DNA from: Vitis vinifera
Taxonomy: Eukaryota; Streptophyta; Magnoliopsida; Vitales; Vitaceae
NCBI RefSeq assembly: GCF_030704535.1
Contig: NC_081823.1
Span: 3,628,501-3,692,500 of the forward strand
Reading direction: 5' to 3'
Length of the DNA stretch: 64,000 bases
Part shown: piece after piece, positions 37,157-59,700 of the stretch
Position numbering within the stretch: the first letter of the stretch is position 1
Layout: every line of letters begins with the position of its first letter
The notes under the pieces: generated by a model
The model's database searches: none
Seen by the model: the letters and a program-made list of their open reading frames with translations, nothing else
What the model was told of the DNA's origin: nothing
Translations under genes and position numbers: made by a program

Positions 37157-37564
37157 AATTAAAAAATAAAAATAAAAGAAAAAATTCAGGCTAATGTATG
37201 ATTCTTATTATGACTTCTATTACATAAAATTATAAATTAGTTTAAAAGAATAATAAAATTTTATAAGGTTATTCGAATAAAATGGTCACTAAATACTCAA
37301 ATTTTAAAATTTAACTATTTGAAAGTTTTTTTTTATTAAAATATTTTCATTATTTTTTTGTAAAAATAATATTTTCTTTGAAAACCTATTATAAATATTT
37401 GAAATGATAAAAAGTATTTATAAGGGTTAGTTTTCAAGTAATTTTTTTTGTTATTGTAATATAATTTTTTAATCCATCAAATACATAGTCACGATAGAAA
37501 AAAAAATATTTTTTTTACTTTTGTCATTTCCCAAACGGGGCCTAAGATTTGCCAGCCATCACGC

Positions 37565-37772
37565 GTGAAGGAGAAAGGAAAATCAACAAACATCAAATCC
37601 CCACACGTGCCAGAGTATAGAAAATCAAAGAAAAAGAAATGAAGTCAAGGAGAGAGACGCGGTTGCCATTTTTCTCTTCCCCTTTTCTTTCTCTCTTCAC
37701 AGGTTTGGTCAGATAATCGGACGGTGGAGAGAGAAAGATCACGCCGTTGATTCATCACCGTCATCAGAGATC
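37565..37772 (+). promoter_or_regulatory. Proximal promoter and 5' UTR of AGD5
   Basis: Composition changes abruptly from AT-rich spacer to mixed sequence with ACACGTG and a CT-rich leader (37665-37700), a typical plant 5' UTR, directly before the ATG at 37773. The transcription start was not located. Confidence 0.5.
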
Positions 37773-47610
<9,838 letters not shown>

Positions 47611-48060
47611 GTAGCCTTGGGGAAAATGACATGAGTTTGTTCGTATGAATATGATACCACAGTAGTTATTACCAGAAAAATAGCAGCTGGAGTTTTTTTT
47701 GCTCCTGTATGGAGATGTTGGGTGGGGGTGGGGGGGTTGTAAACTATATCTGTAGAGGCAATTTTCAGTTTTTTCCCTTTTGTCATTTGGGTGGTGGTTC
47801 ATTTGTATGAGTAGTCTTTGGAGAATAATAAAGATGGGTTTTGAAGTGCTTGCATGCATGCTTGTGAATTCCGGTTCCATAATTGCAAAACCCTATGCTC
47901 AATTGATTAATTACACATTTCTGATGGCCAGAGTTATATATATTCATCTCTCTTGCAGTTTTAAATATTGATGATCTTCTCTTGCCGTTGTTATAAATAA
48001 ATAAAAACATGTTTGGTTGAGTTAATAAAAAAAATTATTTTAGGATAAGTAAAAAATATG
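47611..48060 (+). other. 3' UTR region of AGD5
   Basis: Sequence after the TAA is U-rich with a G-run near 47728-47738. AATAAT/AATAAA words lie at about 47824-47830 and 47994-48004, possible polyadenylation signals. The exact cleavage site is unknown. Confidence 0.5.
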
Positions 48061-48104
48061 TTTGAAAGCTTTTTCTTTCCTTTGAACAACTCTCCGTTGC
48101 CGTC

Positions 48105-48690
48105 CCACCCCCTTTCCTCTACATTTTCTGTATTTCCCCTCATCCAAACATTTTTTTCTTTTTTCTTTTTTCTTCTTTCTCCTTTTCCATCCTAGTCCAC
48201 AGTTGCCATCGACCCTCCTGTCATCCAGTAGTGCCGTTATTTCGTCATCTTAGGAAACCACAATATTTTCCTTCCTCTTTCATACCCATACCCTATCACA
48301 CCATTTTCCTTCCCTTTCCTCTACATTTTTCCCATTTTCCCTTCATCCAAACATTTTATTTTATTTTTATCCCATATATTAAAATATTTCTTTCTTTTGT
48401 TTTTCTTCCTTCCCTCTCCCATTCTAATCCATAATTACCGCCAACGCCCCTCATCGTCTAGCAATGCCATCATTGTCGTCATCTCTGAAAACCATAACAT
48501 TTTCCTTTCTCTTCCATACTCAAAACCTGTCACACCATTTTTTTTTTCTTTTTCTCATCCCCTTTAATCAAATATTTCATTTTTTTTTTCTTCTTTCTCC
48601 TCTCCCATTTCAACTCACAATTAGTGTCGACACCCCTACCGTCCAACAATGCTATCATTATTACCATATCTGAAAACACAAAAAATAGAA
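48105..48690. repeat. Three degenerate tandem units of about 190-230 bp, CT-rich
   Basis: The core CCATCGACCCTCCTGTCATC (about 48207) recurs as CCGCCAACGCCCCTCATCGT (about 48438) and TGTCGACACCCCTACCGTCC (about 48627). Each is followed by a GT/CATCAT-like segment and GAAAACCA/CA-type sequence, and each is preceded by a CT-rich CATCCAAACATTT-type stretch. Only a purine-poor strand is seen; the short frames across it are low-complexity artefacts. Confidence 0.7.
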
Positions 48691-51360
48691 AAAGAAAGCA
48701 TGGAGAGCAATTGTTCTCTTAATGGTGAAAAGAACCACCAAAACACCTTTTTTTTTTTTTGTACTCTAAAAAAAGACCTTTTAAGAACTCCAAAAATACA
48801 AAAAACAAAAATCATCCATTTTTTCAAACACATTTGCAATGTTTTTTGTTTTTGAAAACAAAATACAATTCTTGGAAACACCAACCAAAGAAATTCTATA
48901 TTAAAAATATGATAGAAGATATTAAAAAGTTTTTATTATTTAAAAATTTAATTTATTCTAAAAATTAATTTTTAGAATCATAAGGTAAATTTATATTTTT
49001 TTTTGTATAGAAGTTATTATATTTTATATAGAAAATTTTAGAAATGCATCCAATTTTAATTTTTTTATTGTTAAAATGGAGGTATTTGATAAAGATGTAG
49101 AAGTTGCTCTTATAGATTGAAAGATTCACTTAAAGTGGTCCTTATAACTGATAAAAAAAACTCTCTTTTTTTGTATTTTTAATATAATTTAAAGTTTATA
49201 TTTAGATAGGTTTTTATATTTTAAGTATTTATTGGGATATATTTTTTACTTTTTATTTTTTTTAAATAGAAATAAACAATAAAATTTATATAAAAAATAG
49301 GACTTTTTTTTAATAGGAGCATAAATATGAATTTGTGTGTTCAAAAATAATTTTTAAAAATATTGAAAGTTGAGATAGTAAAATTTTATTTATATCTTAA
49401 CTTTTTAAAAATAATTTTTAAAAATTATTACTTTTTAATATAAATTTGTAAAAATTGTTGTATATTATATAAAAATTAATATGAGCTTTTTTTATTTTAA
49501 AAATAAAAACTACAAAATATATTCAAACGGACAACAACCATTGATATCCACAATAGAAGTTGAGAGGTAAAAGAAAGATGAGAAGTGAGAAACTAAAGAC
49601 CAGTGAGATCATATATTTGGTTTCACACTTGTCATTCATCTGTCCACTGGACGGTGCATATCACGTGGACTTGCAGTAAGCCGGCAACTCCACACCTCAA
49701 ATCTCTGACCCCCCTTTGGGCCCATTCCCATGCCTTTTCCGTCCAAACGTCCAGCATTCACTCTTGCCATTTTTTCAACTCCCTTCATCCTCTTCTCTAT
49801 TTGACATGACAGAAAAAATTTCATATTCCACCACTCCGATCGGCGGTGGGAGGGGCTCAAGGAGAATCACACAAACACTTACGTCCTATTCTTTTCAATG
49901 TCCTCTTCATTGTCCCAACTCAAAAAATTTCCGCATAATACAACGAACAAATAAGACTTAGCCGCAATGTCAGTCTCCCAATCTTAATCAATCCAACTTG
50001 TTGCATATCATCCAAGCATGAACCGATATCGACAGGCCATTCCTTAGACACGACTTATGACCGAGCTGCCTAAGCGTTTTATAATCACACACATACGGAG
50101 TAAACAAGACCACGCATGGCCGTCACATGACTTCTATAGAACGCCTTCTTATTTGACCATACCACTTAATTACGTGTACGGCCCTTCCCTCTCTACCTAC
50201 ATATGCACCAAACCCAGTGAACCTTAGCGTATTCTCATCGTGCCGTGATCAAAATTTTGATCACCCATCATTAGTTTTCAGCTAAAATCAATTGATTAGA
50301 CCTCAATATTTGAAAAGAGTCCCACTATTGAAAGTCAAAGTGAAACTCCCAAATATTTTTAAAAAAGAAGAAAACTTCTATTTCTACTCAAATATCATGC
50401 ACATGGAAATCTTTGTTTTATAAAATTGAATTATTTAAAATACAGTTTTCAAACGTTAACTTAATCACAATGATAATACCATGGTCTAGAGTTTGTACGT
50501 GCGGTCACAAAAGACGTCAAATCTCACGTGCCTTGTCCCCATTTCCCAATGAAAAAGAAGTGCGTTAGAAGATTCTTTATGGTGCTCTCATCCTATGGGC
50601 CCAACACCTTTCACCTCCTTTCATCTTTCCCTGTCCATTTCAAGGTATTTTGACATTACGGTGGGCCATGCCGTACCAAATCACTCCACCTTTCTCATTT
50701 AGCTCCTTTCTATAAAAATATAAAATAAAATTTTATTCATTTTTATGGTGACTTTTAGAGGAAGACCGCGCCACCGAGGCAGAGCCTCTGGGCCAGTAGG
50801 CTCCTGGACCGTAACGGTCAAGAATATGGCCGTTGGGGAAAATCCTTATAAAAAAATTCAAATGGTCTGACAGCGCCAGCCGCTTCCGTGCCTGTTTTAG
50901 ACCATGAAAAGCTAAACCAGCCGGATTAATTTAGACGCAAACATCATTATTATGTTAACAAAATAATTTTTTTTTTTCTATCTGAATGACTACAAGGAAT
51001 TGCATTTAATTTCCTTTTTTTTTTTTTTTTTTTTTATAGGACATGATAAATACACATACATGAGTATAGTGAATTGCATTGAATATTCAAATATGAAAGT
51101 AACGGCAGTATTTCGATGTGCCAGAGATTAATTAGATTTTTTTTTTTAAATTAGGAAAATAATGGAAAAAATAAGGAGGAAATTGTTGGCTGATGTTTAC
51201 CTGGAAAGGTCGACTTCTGCCACATGTATATTGACGCCACGAATCACTGTTGCATAACACCACGTATTATAATCTTACGTGGACCACCTGCCACATGTAT
51301 CATTCTCGTAGCCCAGTCCTATCTGGCTGGTCTAATAAACGCCGTGGGCCCCATCCATCA
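48691..51360. other. Intergenic DNA between AGD5 and the DUF761 gene
   Basis: 48900-49500 is AT-rich with no content recognised. 49580-50260 has mixed composition with no splice-supported exon. 50500-51360 is promoter-like, with scattered ACGTG words (for example 50510-50532, 51280) and long T runs (about 50967, 51019-51039). No element was identified. Confidence 0.5.
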
Positions 51361-51371
51361 TCTCATCTTCC

Positions 51372-51382
51372 CCGCTTATATA
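51372..51382 (+). promoter_or_regulatory. TATA-like box of the DUF761 gene
   Basis: CTTATATATCG lies about 120 bases upstream of the ATG at 51498, followed by a CT-rich leader. Position and sequence fit a plant TATA box. Confidence 0.5.
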
Positions 51383-51497
51383 TCGTAATTTTGTTCCTCT
51401 TTCTCAAATCTTCAGCGCCTCTGTCTCTGTCCAAGGCCATTGCCGGAAGGGGTAAGTAAAAATACCGACTAGTCTCCAAGCTTCGACGCCGGAAAAA

Positions 51498-52928
51498 ATG
51501 GCTATACTCTCAACGGACTCAACGAACTGGGGGTTGTCCCTGAAAGTGTTGCTCATATCTACTGGGGTGGTGTCCATGGCTGTGGCATTGAAAATCTCCG
51601 TCCCGGTGGTGGTGGAGTTTGCAGTCTCGGAAGTTCCTTCTATTTGGAGCTTTGTTCTGTCCTGGTTGAGACCTCCGTATCTCTACCTTGTCATCAACTT
51701 TATCATCATCATCATCGTCGCGTCCTCGAAGCTTCAGCACAAGGTCGAGGAGCCGCCGGAGACAGCCGAGATTACGATTTCCAGCGCTGTGGCAATGGAC
51801 TACGCGGTTCCGTACAACGGGGTCGTTTCGAAGAATGTAGTGGAGCTGCGGCCGGAGTTCGGATATGTTTATGACGCGAATGCGGTGGTGGAAGCTAGGG
51901 CTCCAGATGCCAAGACGGAGATGAAAGGTTTGGAGATGAACGATAGTGATGAGTTCACCATCTCGAGGTCTTCGTGGACACCGGAGAGGAAAGATTCTAT
52001 GGAAAACATGATTCCTGCTGAGAAACCGCTTGTTTCTATGAGATTCGGTCACCGGAGAGCCGTCAAATCCAGTCCTGAAGGTACTTCTGTTTTTTTTTGT
52101 TTTTTTATCTCTCTCCCTCTTGATCGAACAGTGTTACTTAGATCTGTAAGCTAGGGTTTCGAGCAAGAAAGTTAGGGTTTTGTTTTGGATCCCGGCGCAT
52201 TTAGCGGATTTGACCGTTACTGTTACATTTCCAAATATCCAACTACAAATCCTGCACCGGTGAATCTCCTGAATGCTATAACTGGAATTGAAAATAGGTG
52301 TTCCAGACCACCTATACCCTGTAGTTTCAACAAATGAAACCAAAGAATCAGATATCTCCGGTATCGGTCACGGTCCAGAATAATCAGGACCAGCCGTCGC
52401 CGCTGGTATCACCACCATCCGAACTCTCTTTTTTCAAATCAGATTTACTATTGAAAGTCCAGACTACCCCCACCATTCCCTCAAAAGCCTAGGCCTTAAT
52501 GGGTTTTTTAATTAATATTAATTATTTTTCCTTGTTTCTTTGGCTCAGCTGGGAAGGTACTGGGAGTATCCAAGCCGAAACGGCACGATACGTTAGAGAG
52601 CACGTGGAAGACGATAACGGACGGGCGTCCGATGCCATTAACGAGGCACCTGAAGAAAGCTGACTCGCTGGAATCACAGCGCTGCAGCATCGATCTGACG
52701 CCGCAGAAGGTGAAGAAATCAGAGACGTTCACCGACCGGAGTAGCACGAACTCGTCGGTGGCGTCGTCGCCGGGATCGGGGAAGATGAAGAGAGAGCCGT
52801 CGCTGAGTCAGGACGAGCTGAACAGGCGAGTTGAAGCGTTCATTAAGAAGTTCAACGAGGAGATGAGGTTGCAGAGGCAGGAATCCTTGAATCAGTACAA
52901 TGAGATGATCCGCCGTGGGGCACGGTAG
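51498..52928 (+). CDS. DUF4408-DUF761 (cotton-fibre type) protein
   Basis: Two exons, 51498-52080 and 52549-52928, join in phase (G|CT) to 320 aa. Residues 13-75 form two hydrophobic segments (LKVLLISTGVVSMAVALKIS and LYLVINFIIIIIVAS) separated by a short WSFVLSWLRPPY link. This is the DUF4408 layout, implying N-terminal membrane anchoring. The middle is acidic and Ser-rich, then Lys/Arg-rich. The C-terminus LSQDELNRRVEAFIKKFNEE and MRLQRQESLNQYNEM is the DUF761 helix. No biochemical function is established for the family. The gene sits between AGD5 and CcdA, as its Arabidopsis counterpart (At5g54300, from memory) does. GC content is markedly higher than in the neighbours. A long antisense frame overlaps exon 1 but is a composition artefact. 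Confidence 0.92.
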
Positions 52929-53539
52929 ACTTGGGGAAAAATATTGGGGGGGTCTGGAAAGTGAATTAAAGTCTTTTTAAGTCATGTTTCTGCTTTTATT
53001 TTAATCTGGAAGGAATTTTATTTTCCAGTTTGTTCATCCCTGCGGCTGAAACCATTTTCCTGGAACCCTGCCAGGTTTCATCATCTCCATCATCTTTGTG
53101 AAGACAGATTTGGCTGTTTGAATTGAAGTTTGTTTAATTTTTGTAACAGATTTATAGGATTTGTCACAACTGTGGAAGTTTCTGGAAGGCTGTATCTCCT
53201 TCTAATACAAGTTTCTTTTTCGTAGTTCCATTAACTCCTTAAATATTTCTCTCCAATCACAATCAAACACAATCTTTAGTTGGTATTAGTGAGTTCTGCC
53301 TGTGTGATCTCAAGTCTGGAGAATTTGCGGAAGACAAATCCTGCTTGCCACTTACGATTACCCTGAGCACAACTCGCTTGATCAAGCTCGAGCATGACAA
53401 CCATTTACTCTAGAGATCTCAAGTTCTGCCTGTAGTTTGCCTTTTATCTGTTGGCTTCATGTAGATGAAATCTTTCAGCCTCCGGCTCCACCGACTCCAA
53501 ATGCTGATAACAAGAAGACTCCTATTGTTTTCATTACTA
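52929..53539 (+). other. 3' UTR of the DUF761 gene and flank of the Copia fossil
   Basis: 52929-53230 is the probable 3' UTR. A TTGGTATTAGTGAG stretch at about 53280 faintly resembles a Copia primer-binding site. Nothing else is recognised. Confidence 0.4.
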
Positions 53540-56500
53540 TGCCTAAAACTGTTCTTGATCCTATGCTTGTTGCCTTGGATAACATTGCAATGAAGATAGA
53601 ATATGGAGGCCAAGAGAAACTTACTATCGGTTATGGTAAGCAACTTTCCATTCCTCATATATACTTCGAGCTATTTTCCCAACACATTCCTCTTCCTCTT
53701 TTCATATTGAAAATGTCTTACATGTTCCCTAAACTACAAAGAAGTTTAACCAATATTTCCCAACTTTAGAGTAGATAAAAATGTTTTTTTGTGGAATTTC
53801 ATGCTAATTGTTGTCTTGTTAAGGACAAAATTATGGGAACTATTCTATTTTGACCAAAGTTTAAAGATAGTCTCTACTTGCTACATGATCCACAATCAAA
53901 GGTCGATTCTCAATCTAAACTCCTCAAACCTGCCAAATCTTCTTGTTAATTCTAGTCATGTTGTGTCGCCAACTTGTTGTGTCAAGAATAATCTTACTTT
54001 AGCTTGTTTTTCGGTTCTTACATCTTTGAGTTCCAATACATGATATCAAAGATGTAACCAACCTTTGTTAAGGTTCTCAGTCAAGTTTGAAAGTTGGGTG
54101 ATTCTTCACTAAATAAAAGTCTTGATTTTTGTACTACTTGTCAATATAACAAAAGTCATGTACTTTCTCTATTTATGAAACCAAAAGTACTTCATCATTA
54201 GCGATTATACAATGATTTTTGGAGGGCATAATTTCTGAAAGTGTTGGTTATGGATATTATATTCATCTTGTTGATAACTATCCCCATTTCATATGGACTT
54301 ACCCCCTTGAACAAAAATTCAAAGGCATTTTAACTAATTCAAACTCCTTGAACAAGTCCATACGATTGGGGGAGGGAGGAGGGAAGGGGAGAGTTGAGTT
54401 TCGTTCATTTGTTGTCTTTCTTTCACAAATCGAGATTCAATTTCATTGTGTCCATCAACAAAATGGTCAAGCCAAAAGAAAGCATTATCACATTGTCAAG
54501 CTTAGGTTGACTTTGTTAGTTGAAGCTTGCACGCTCTTATCCCTTTAATGGGAGGCTTTTCATATTGCAGTTGTCTTGATTAATCGTCTTCCAACTTTGG
54601 CTCGTTCAAACACTTTCTCTTTCCAAAAACTGATGACTCACTCCTTTTTCGTACTCTCAGCTACTTATGTTACCCTCATATGGCCCTACAATATACATAA
54701 ACTTCAATTTCATTCTTTCAAATGTCTTTTTCTTGAATATAGTTGAATTCATGATGGATATTTGTGTCTTCTTTGATTGACTATTCATTTCATGGAATAT
54801 AATCTTTAACGAATTAGATTTTTCTTAGATGGAGTTGTTCTCTTGTCTAACGGGTGCTTTTCCTCTTCGACCACACATATACTTCCAACTTTGTATTTAA
54901 CCTTTCATATAGGAAGAGTATTTTTGGTGAGTGATGTGTATAAGTAAGAAACTATGACTACTCTTGAGAGAATAGAAACCAACATTTCTTCACAGTTCCA
55001 TGATACACAAGTTGAGCCCTTAACACTTTCTATTTTAGATATCACTCCACCTTTGGAGACTAATCCACCCTTAAATCTCATTGTGGTTGACCCACCCTGC
55101 AAATAGACCTACCACTAAACCAAATCTTTTAACTCATCCCATGGTGATCCAAAACAAAGTTGGACTATACAAGTCCAAGTTGTTTAATACCCTTAAGCAT
55201 CTGTTGCCTATTTCTCTTGGTCCTTATGAGCCTCTCTTAGTCAAACAAGCTTTTAATGATTCTAATTGAAAAACACCATGGATGTCAAGTTTCAAGCTCT
55301 CATGAGGAATCATGCTTGGGATTTAGTTTCCCTATCAGTCCAAGTATAAAGTAGTTAGAAATAAATAGGCATTCAATTTGATATACAATCCATGTGGTTC
55401 ATTAAACAAGTAAAAAGCTTATTTGGTAGCAAAGGGGCTTCATCAAATCCCTGGAGTAGATTTCTTTGAAACGTATAGTTCAATTATTATACCTTCTACT
55501 ATCTATCAAAAAAAAAAAAAAATTATTATACCTTCTACTATTCGAGTTGTTTTGAATCTTGTTGTGCAACAAAGATGGGATATTCACTAATTATATTACA
55601 TAATGCTTTTTTTGAATGGCTATAAGAGGACATGTATATAAGTCAACCTAAGGGGTTTATTGATTCTACAAACCTTAGTTTGGTTTGTATGCAAGTCAAG
55701 AAAAGTCCTTTACGGTTTGAAGTAGACCCGTAAAGCTTCATTTGATTGACTTAAAGCAAGCACTCTTGGATTGGTGTTTCATCAATTCACAATCTAATGT
55801 ATCTTTGCTTATGTATAAATCAAAGGTATTTTGTTAATCTTATTAGTTTATATCAAATGACATCTTGATCACAAATAGTAGTTTAACAGTTGTGTCGAAG
55901 TTAATAAGTGGCATGAATTATAGCTTTACCCTAAAGGATCTTAGCCCTTTACACTATTCCTTAGAATTGAAGCTTTTTAAGAAACTATTGAGTTGTATTT
56001 AGCTCAATCCAAACATATTGTTGATTTAGTTAAACTTACAAATATGAATGAAGCTAAAACTCTACCAACTCTTGCTAGCTCAGGGAAATCTTATCAAAAA
56101 GAGATAGAGGTCTTAACAGCAAAACCCTCACTCTACAAGAGTACTATTAGGGCCTTACAATATGTCACAATTACAAGTCCTAATATTTCCTATATGGTCA
56201 ACAAGTTGAGTTAGTTCTTACAATCTCCTACAAATGCTCACTGGCAAGCATCTAAAAAAGTGCTTCATTACTTGAAAAGCACAATAACCCATGGCCTTCA
56301 ATTCCAATCCAATAAGCATTTAACTCTTGTGAGCTTCATTGAAACTAATAGGACAAGCTGCTTGGATAATAGATGATCTACCAACAGTTATAGCGTTTTT
56401 AGGAGTAAATACTTTGTCTTAGAACTTTGAGAAGCATAATGTAGTAGCTCGATCAAGTATGAGTCGGAATATCATGCTTTAGTGCATGTTGCTGTAGAAT

Positions 56501-56560
56501 TAACTTGGTTACATTCGTTGCAGAGAGAGTTGAGAGTTCAACTCAAATTCTCACCAAATA
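53540..56560 (+). mobile_element. Broken Ty1/Copia retrotransposon internal region (fossil)
   Basis: Copia-type Pol parts follow in order on the plus strand: protease/gag-pre-integrase region (about 53.55-53.85 kb), integrase (about 54.2-54.6 kb), reverse transcriptase (about 55.2-55.7 kb) and RNase H (about 56.0-56.4 kb). No pair of long terminal repeats was found, and gag is essentially absent. The element is clearly dead, with many breaks (of the order of ten or more), and looks old. An ultra-short LINE tail has inserted into it. Confidence 0.85.
55482..55541 (+). mobile_element. Minimal LINE-tail insertion with 21-bp target duplication
   Basis: The 21 bases at 55482-55502 are repeated exactly at 55521-55541. 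Only CTATC plus about 13 A residues lie between. This is the bare 3' tip of the LINE family seen at 19.2, 39.5 and 41.4 kb, inserted into the Copia fossil. Identical duplicates imply a fairly recent event. Confidence 0.75.
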
Positions 56561-56745
56561 TTTTGGTGTGACAACCAAGGAGTAGCTTTGTTTTCTCTGA
56601 TTCTCTGAATATTTTTCTCTCCAAACACAAGTTTTAATATCTGAATCTCAAAAGTGAGAAATTCATGTTGTAATCTTTGATCCTACCATATTTGCGCCCC
56701 CCCTGTACAACAGTACTTGTTACCATATGTTTGGAAGGGAGATCC

Positions 56746-59700
56746 CTACATGACCATTGAGGTAGGGAAAAGCCTATCCAAGAGAGTGTAGATTCCCCCA
56801 CCTAGCAGAAGTGCACCACTGCAGATTTGAAGACCTTTTAGAAACAAAGCTACAAGGAAATCTAAGAAAGCAACATCACATATGGGAGGAGGTACCTGGT
56901 TGGGTTAATCCATGCTGAGAACTTGCGGAACGAAAGCAGGCTCTGCAAACACCCATACATTAGATTTTGCTAATGAACAATATTAACAAAAGGACTATAG
57001 AGAAGACGGACAGATACCTGCAATGCTCCAGCAAAAGAAGCAGCAAGAAGTAGAGGAGCAACATAGCCAGTCGTGTATGTCAAAAGTAAGCTGCCTCCAA
57101 TCACTGGATCCTGTTATGTATTGTGTCGTGTTAGTTATTTACTTCCATGGATAGATTGCTTTCAGGGGGGTTTCTTTTAATTTTTAATTTCTTTGATTCT
57201 TTCATGCATTGCAATCTTTTGTAGAATACAGAAAAAAAAAATTTTCCCCTCAAAAAAATACTTAAGAGAGAGTAAGAGCCCGTTTGAGAACTGTTTTCCA
57301 GACTCAAAAACATGTGTTTTCTGATAATATATTTAAATTATTTTCAGTTATTTTCACTTGTTTTCTGAGAACTATTCTAAACAATAATTGTACAAATATG
57401 AAGAATGATGAAAATGAAACTCAACGGATAAAAGTTATTTTTAAGAAATATTTAAAAATGCAAAAAACAGGTTAAAAACATTCAAGTTCCCAAACAGACT
57501 TTTGTTTTATAAAACATGAGAGAATTATTTTTGAAAACTATTCTAAAAAACCGTCTTTTGAGAACTATTTGCAAAAACCATTCCCAACTAGGCCCTAAAT
57601 GACTCTCATTATGCTATTCAATCAATTCTGATGTACCTTTGATGTAGCAACATATCCAAGTAGAGTAGCCAGCACAGGCGTACTGCAAGGTGAGGCAGCT
57701 AATGCAAACGTAAGCCCGGCCAAGTAAGCTTGCACACCTGGCATACAAAAATTTCAGTTCTTTTAGAAATTGAGAGTCCAGATTATCGTTGAGCTATCAA
57801 AATTGCAAGCACCTGGAGAATTTAGTTTCACCCAAATCATGGAAACTTGAGAAATGGAGGTAAAACAAAAACTCTTACTTGAAGGGAGATTAGCCGCAGC
57901 AGAACGGGGGTCAAAGTTGTTAAAAAATGAGGGAAGTTGTAGTTCAATTATCTGCAAAATTGGCAAAAGCCAGACAAGCCCATGGAAGATGATGTGAGAA
58001 CTAGATCATCATTAACAAAGTTCAAATCTTACATACGATTGAAAGAATTCTGCGTGAGTATGAACTTATAGGTAATACAAAGTGCAGTCCATTTCCAATA
58101 ACTTGATCAATATGGACAAATAAACTGACATAAGTTGTGAATTAGAAACTTGAATATATGAGTAGTCTCCAATTTGTTCCTAAAGTTTTCCAAAACAGAG
58201 TCCTATTTAGGCATGCCAAAGTGTACATGGTCACTCAAAACCTCAAATTTATTCATCAAAACCAATTACCACCTTCTCATAACAATGGACCATATTTATA
58301 GGTATTGCTTAAACAAACTGTAAGTCTTCCACACAATGTAAACATGAAAATACCATGAAGCACCTAATATTACCTTCTAACACATATTCCTATGGCTCTG
58401 ACTAAAAAAGCCAAAACAAAACAAAGAAAAAAAAAACCCACATATTCTTATGGCTTCTATAGTTTTATAAGAAATTTTAGGATTTTTATTGTTATGAAAA
58501 AGGGATCTAGATGACAATTTATATATCTATGCAGAATAAAATCCAAAGTTTATTCCAAGGATAAAAAGATACTGAAAAATAAGAAAATGACCTAGTACCT
58601 CAAGGAGATTAAGACCCATAATAACAGCCAAACCAGAAGCAGCCAAAGGTAGTCCCTGTCCTATCTGTCCATATGCCTTTCCTGCGAATGAGGCTGCTAC
58701 ACCCAAGATTGCTAGTGTTGTTGCCAATCCTAAAGAGAATGCAACTGAATTCCCAATGACCTGATCGGCAATTGAATTTTTAATGGAGAATTAAATGTGA
58801 AATCCAATTGGATGCCAAGCTCACAAAAGCAAGATACAATAATATATTGAAGCTCGAAAAAGCAAGCTGCACTAACATATTTACTAAATATACAAGAAGG
58901 AAATAGTAACAAACAGCAAGGTTTAATCCGACTGATTGGTTTTCTCAAAAGAAATTCAAAATTCGAAGAAAAAGCACCCATGCCAAAAACTCACCTAATA
59001 CCTCAAATATTTGGCACTTTGGCAGTAGAAGTGCTTATAGTTTTGTAGTTTCCTTTTCAAATGGTTTTTCTCTTTTTCTATTTTATCTAGTTAAAAATAT
59101 GTGACAGTTTAACTTTTTCAATTGTCATGTTTCTGAGCTAATTCAATGTTTCAACTATGACAGATTTTCCAACAGATAAGCCAAGAAATAGGAATCATAG
59201 AGGAATGTAGGAATGAATAGAACTCATTTAGCAAGTCATTACCTCTGCTCTGCCTTTCCCCGAGCCAAATGCTCCTGGATGATTTTCAACCAGTTCATAA
59301 ATCAGCATCAGACATGACAAAAGATTCAAAAGAATGATAGCTTGTTATGAAAAAGTGAATCACTACAAGATTTAATATTAAAAAGGTTTACCAATGTAAC
59401 CAAGGGTCAGTGGTAAGACACTTAATGTACAAGGAGAAAGGCTGGTTACAAGACCTGCCCCAAATATAACTGCCAAACTGCAATGGGTACGAAGAAAATG
59501 CTTACATGTTATCAAAAATACCAACTTCAAGTCAAGAGAAAGAGTCTATGAGGAAACCTAGTGAAACTGAGAGCTGACAACTGGTCCTGAACAGCTGCAT
59601 TAGCCTGTTGTCCAGCTGAATATAGGAAGCCTCCAAACCAATCTCCAATGCTCCCATCGGCCAAAGTATAAACAGAAGTAGCCCCTTCCTGAATAGAAAA

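Larger units (their letters stand above)
32006..37560. other. AT-rich intergenic DNA between divergent genes
   Basis: This 5.5-kb spacer separates the minus-strand small-protein gene from the plus-strand AGD5 gene. It is AT-rich, with long stretches of TTTTTAAAAA-type sequence, at least three MITE-like or fold-back elements (listed separately), and no supportable exon. The short frames here have no family resemblance and no splice context. Confidence 0.6.

Noticed and set aside
48231-48673. Phe/Pro/Ser-rich frames downstream of AGD5
   Set aside because: They come from CT-rich tandem units; low complexity, no homologue recognised.
49603-49961. Possible small gene between AGD5 and the DUF761 gene
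   Set aside because: Both strands have short frames but none has conserved-looking sequence, splice sites or a leader.
51519-52052. 177-aa antisense frame over exon 1 of the DUF761 gene
   Set aside because: It is a mirror of a GC-rich coding exon; the Arg/His-rich translation is typical of antisense shadows.
53200-56650. Paired long terminal repeats around the Copia fossil
   Set aside because: Compared the two flanks by eye; only short AT-rich words such as TTTCTCTCCAA recur, not a repeat pair.
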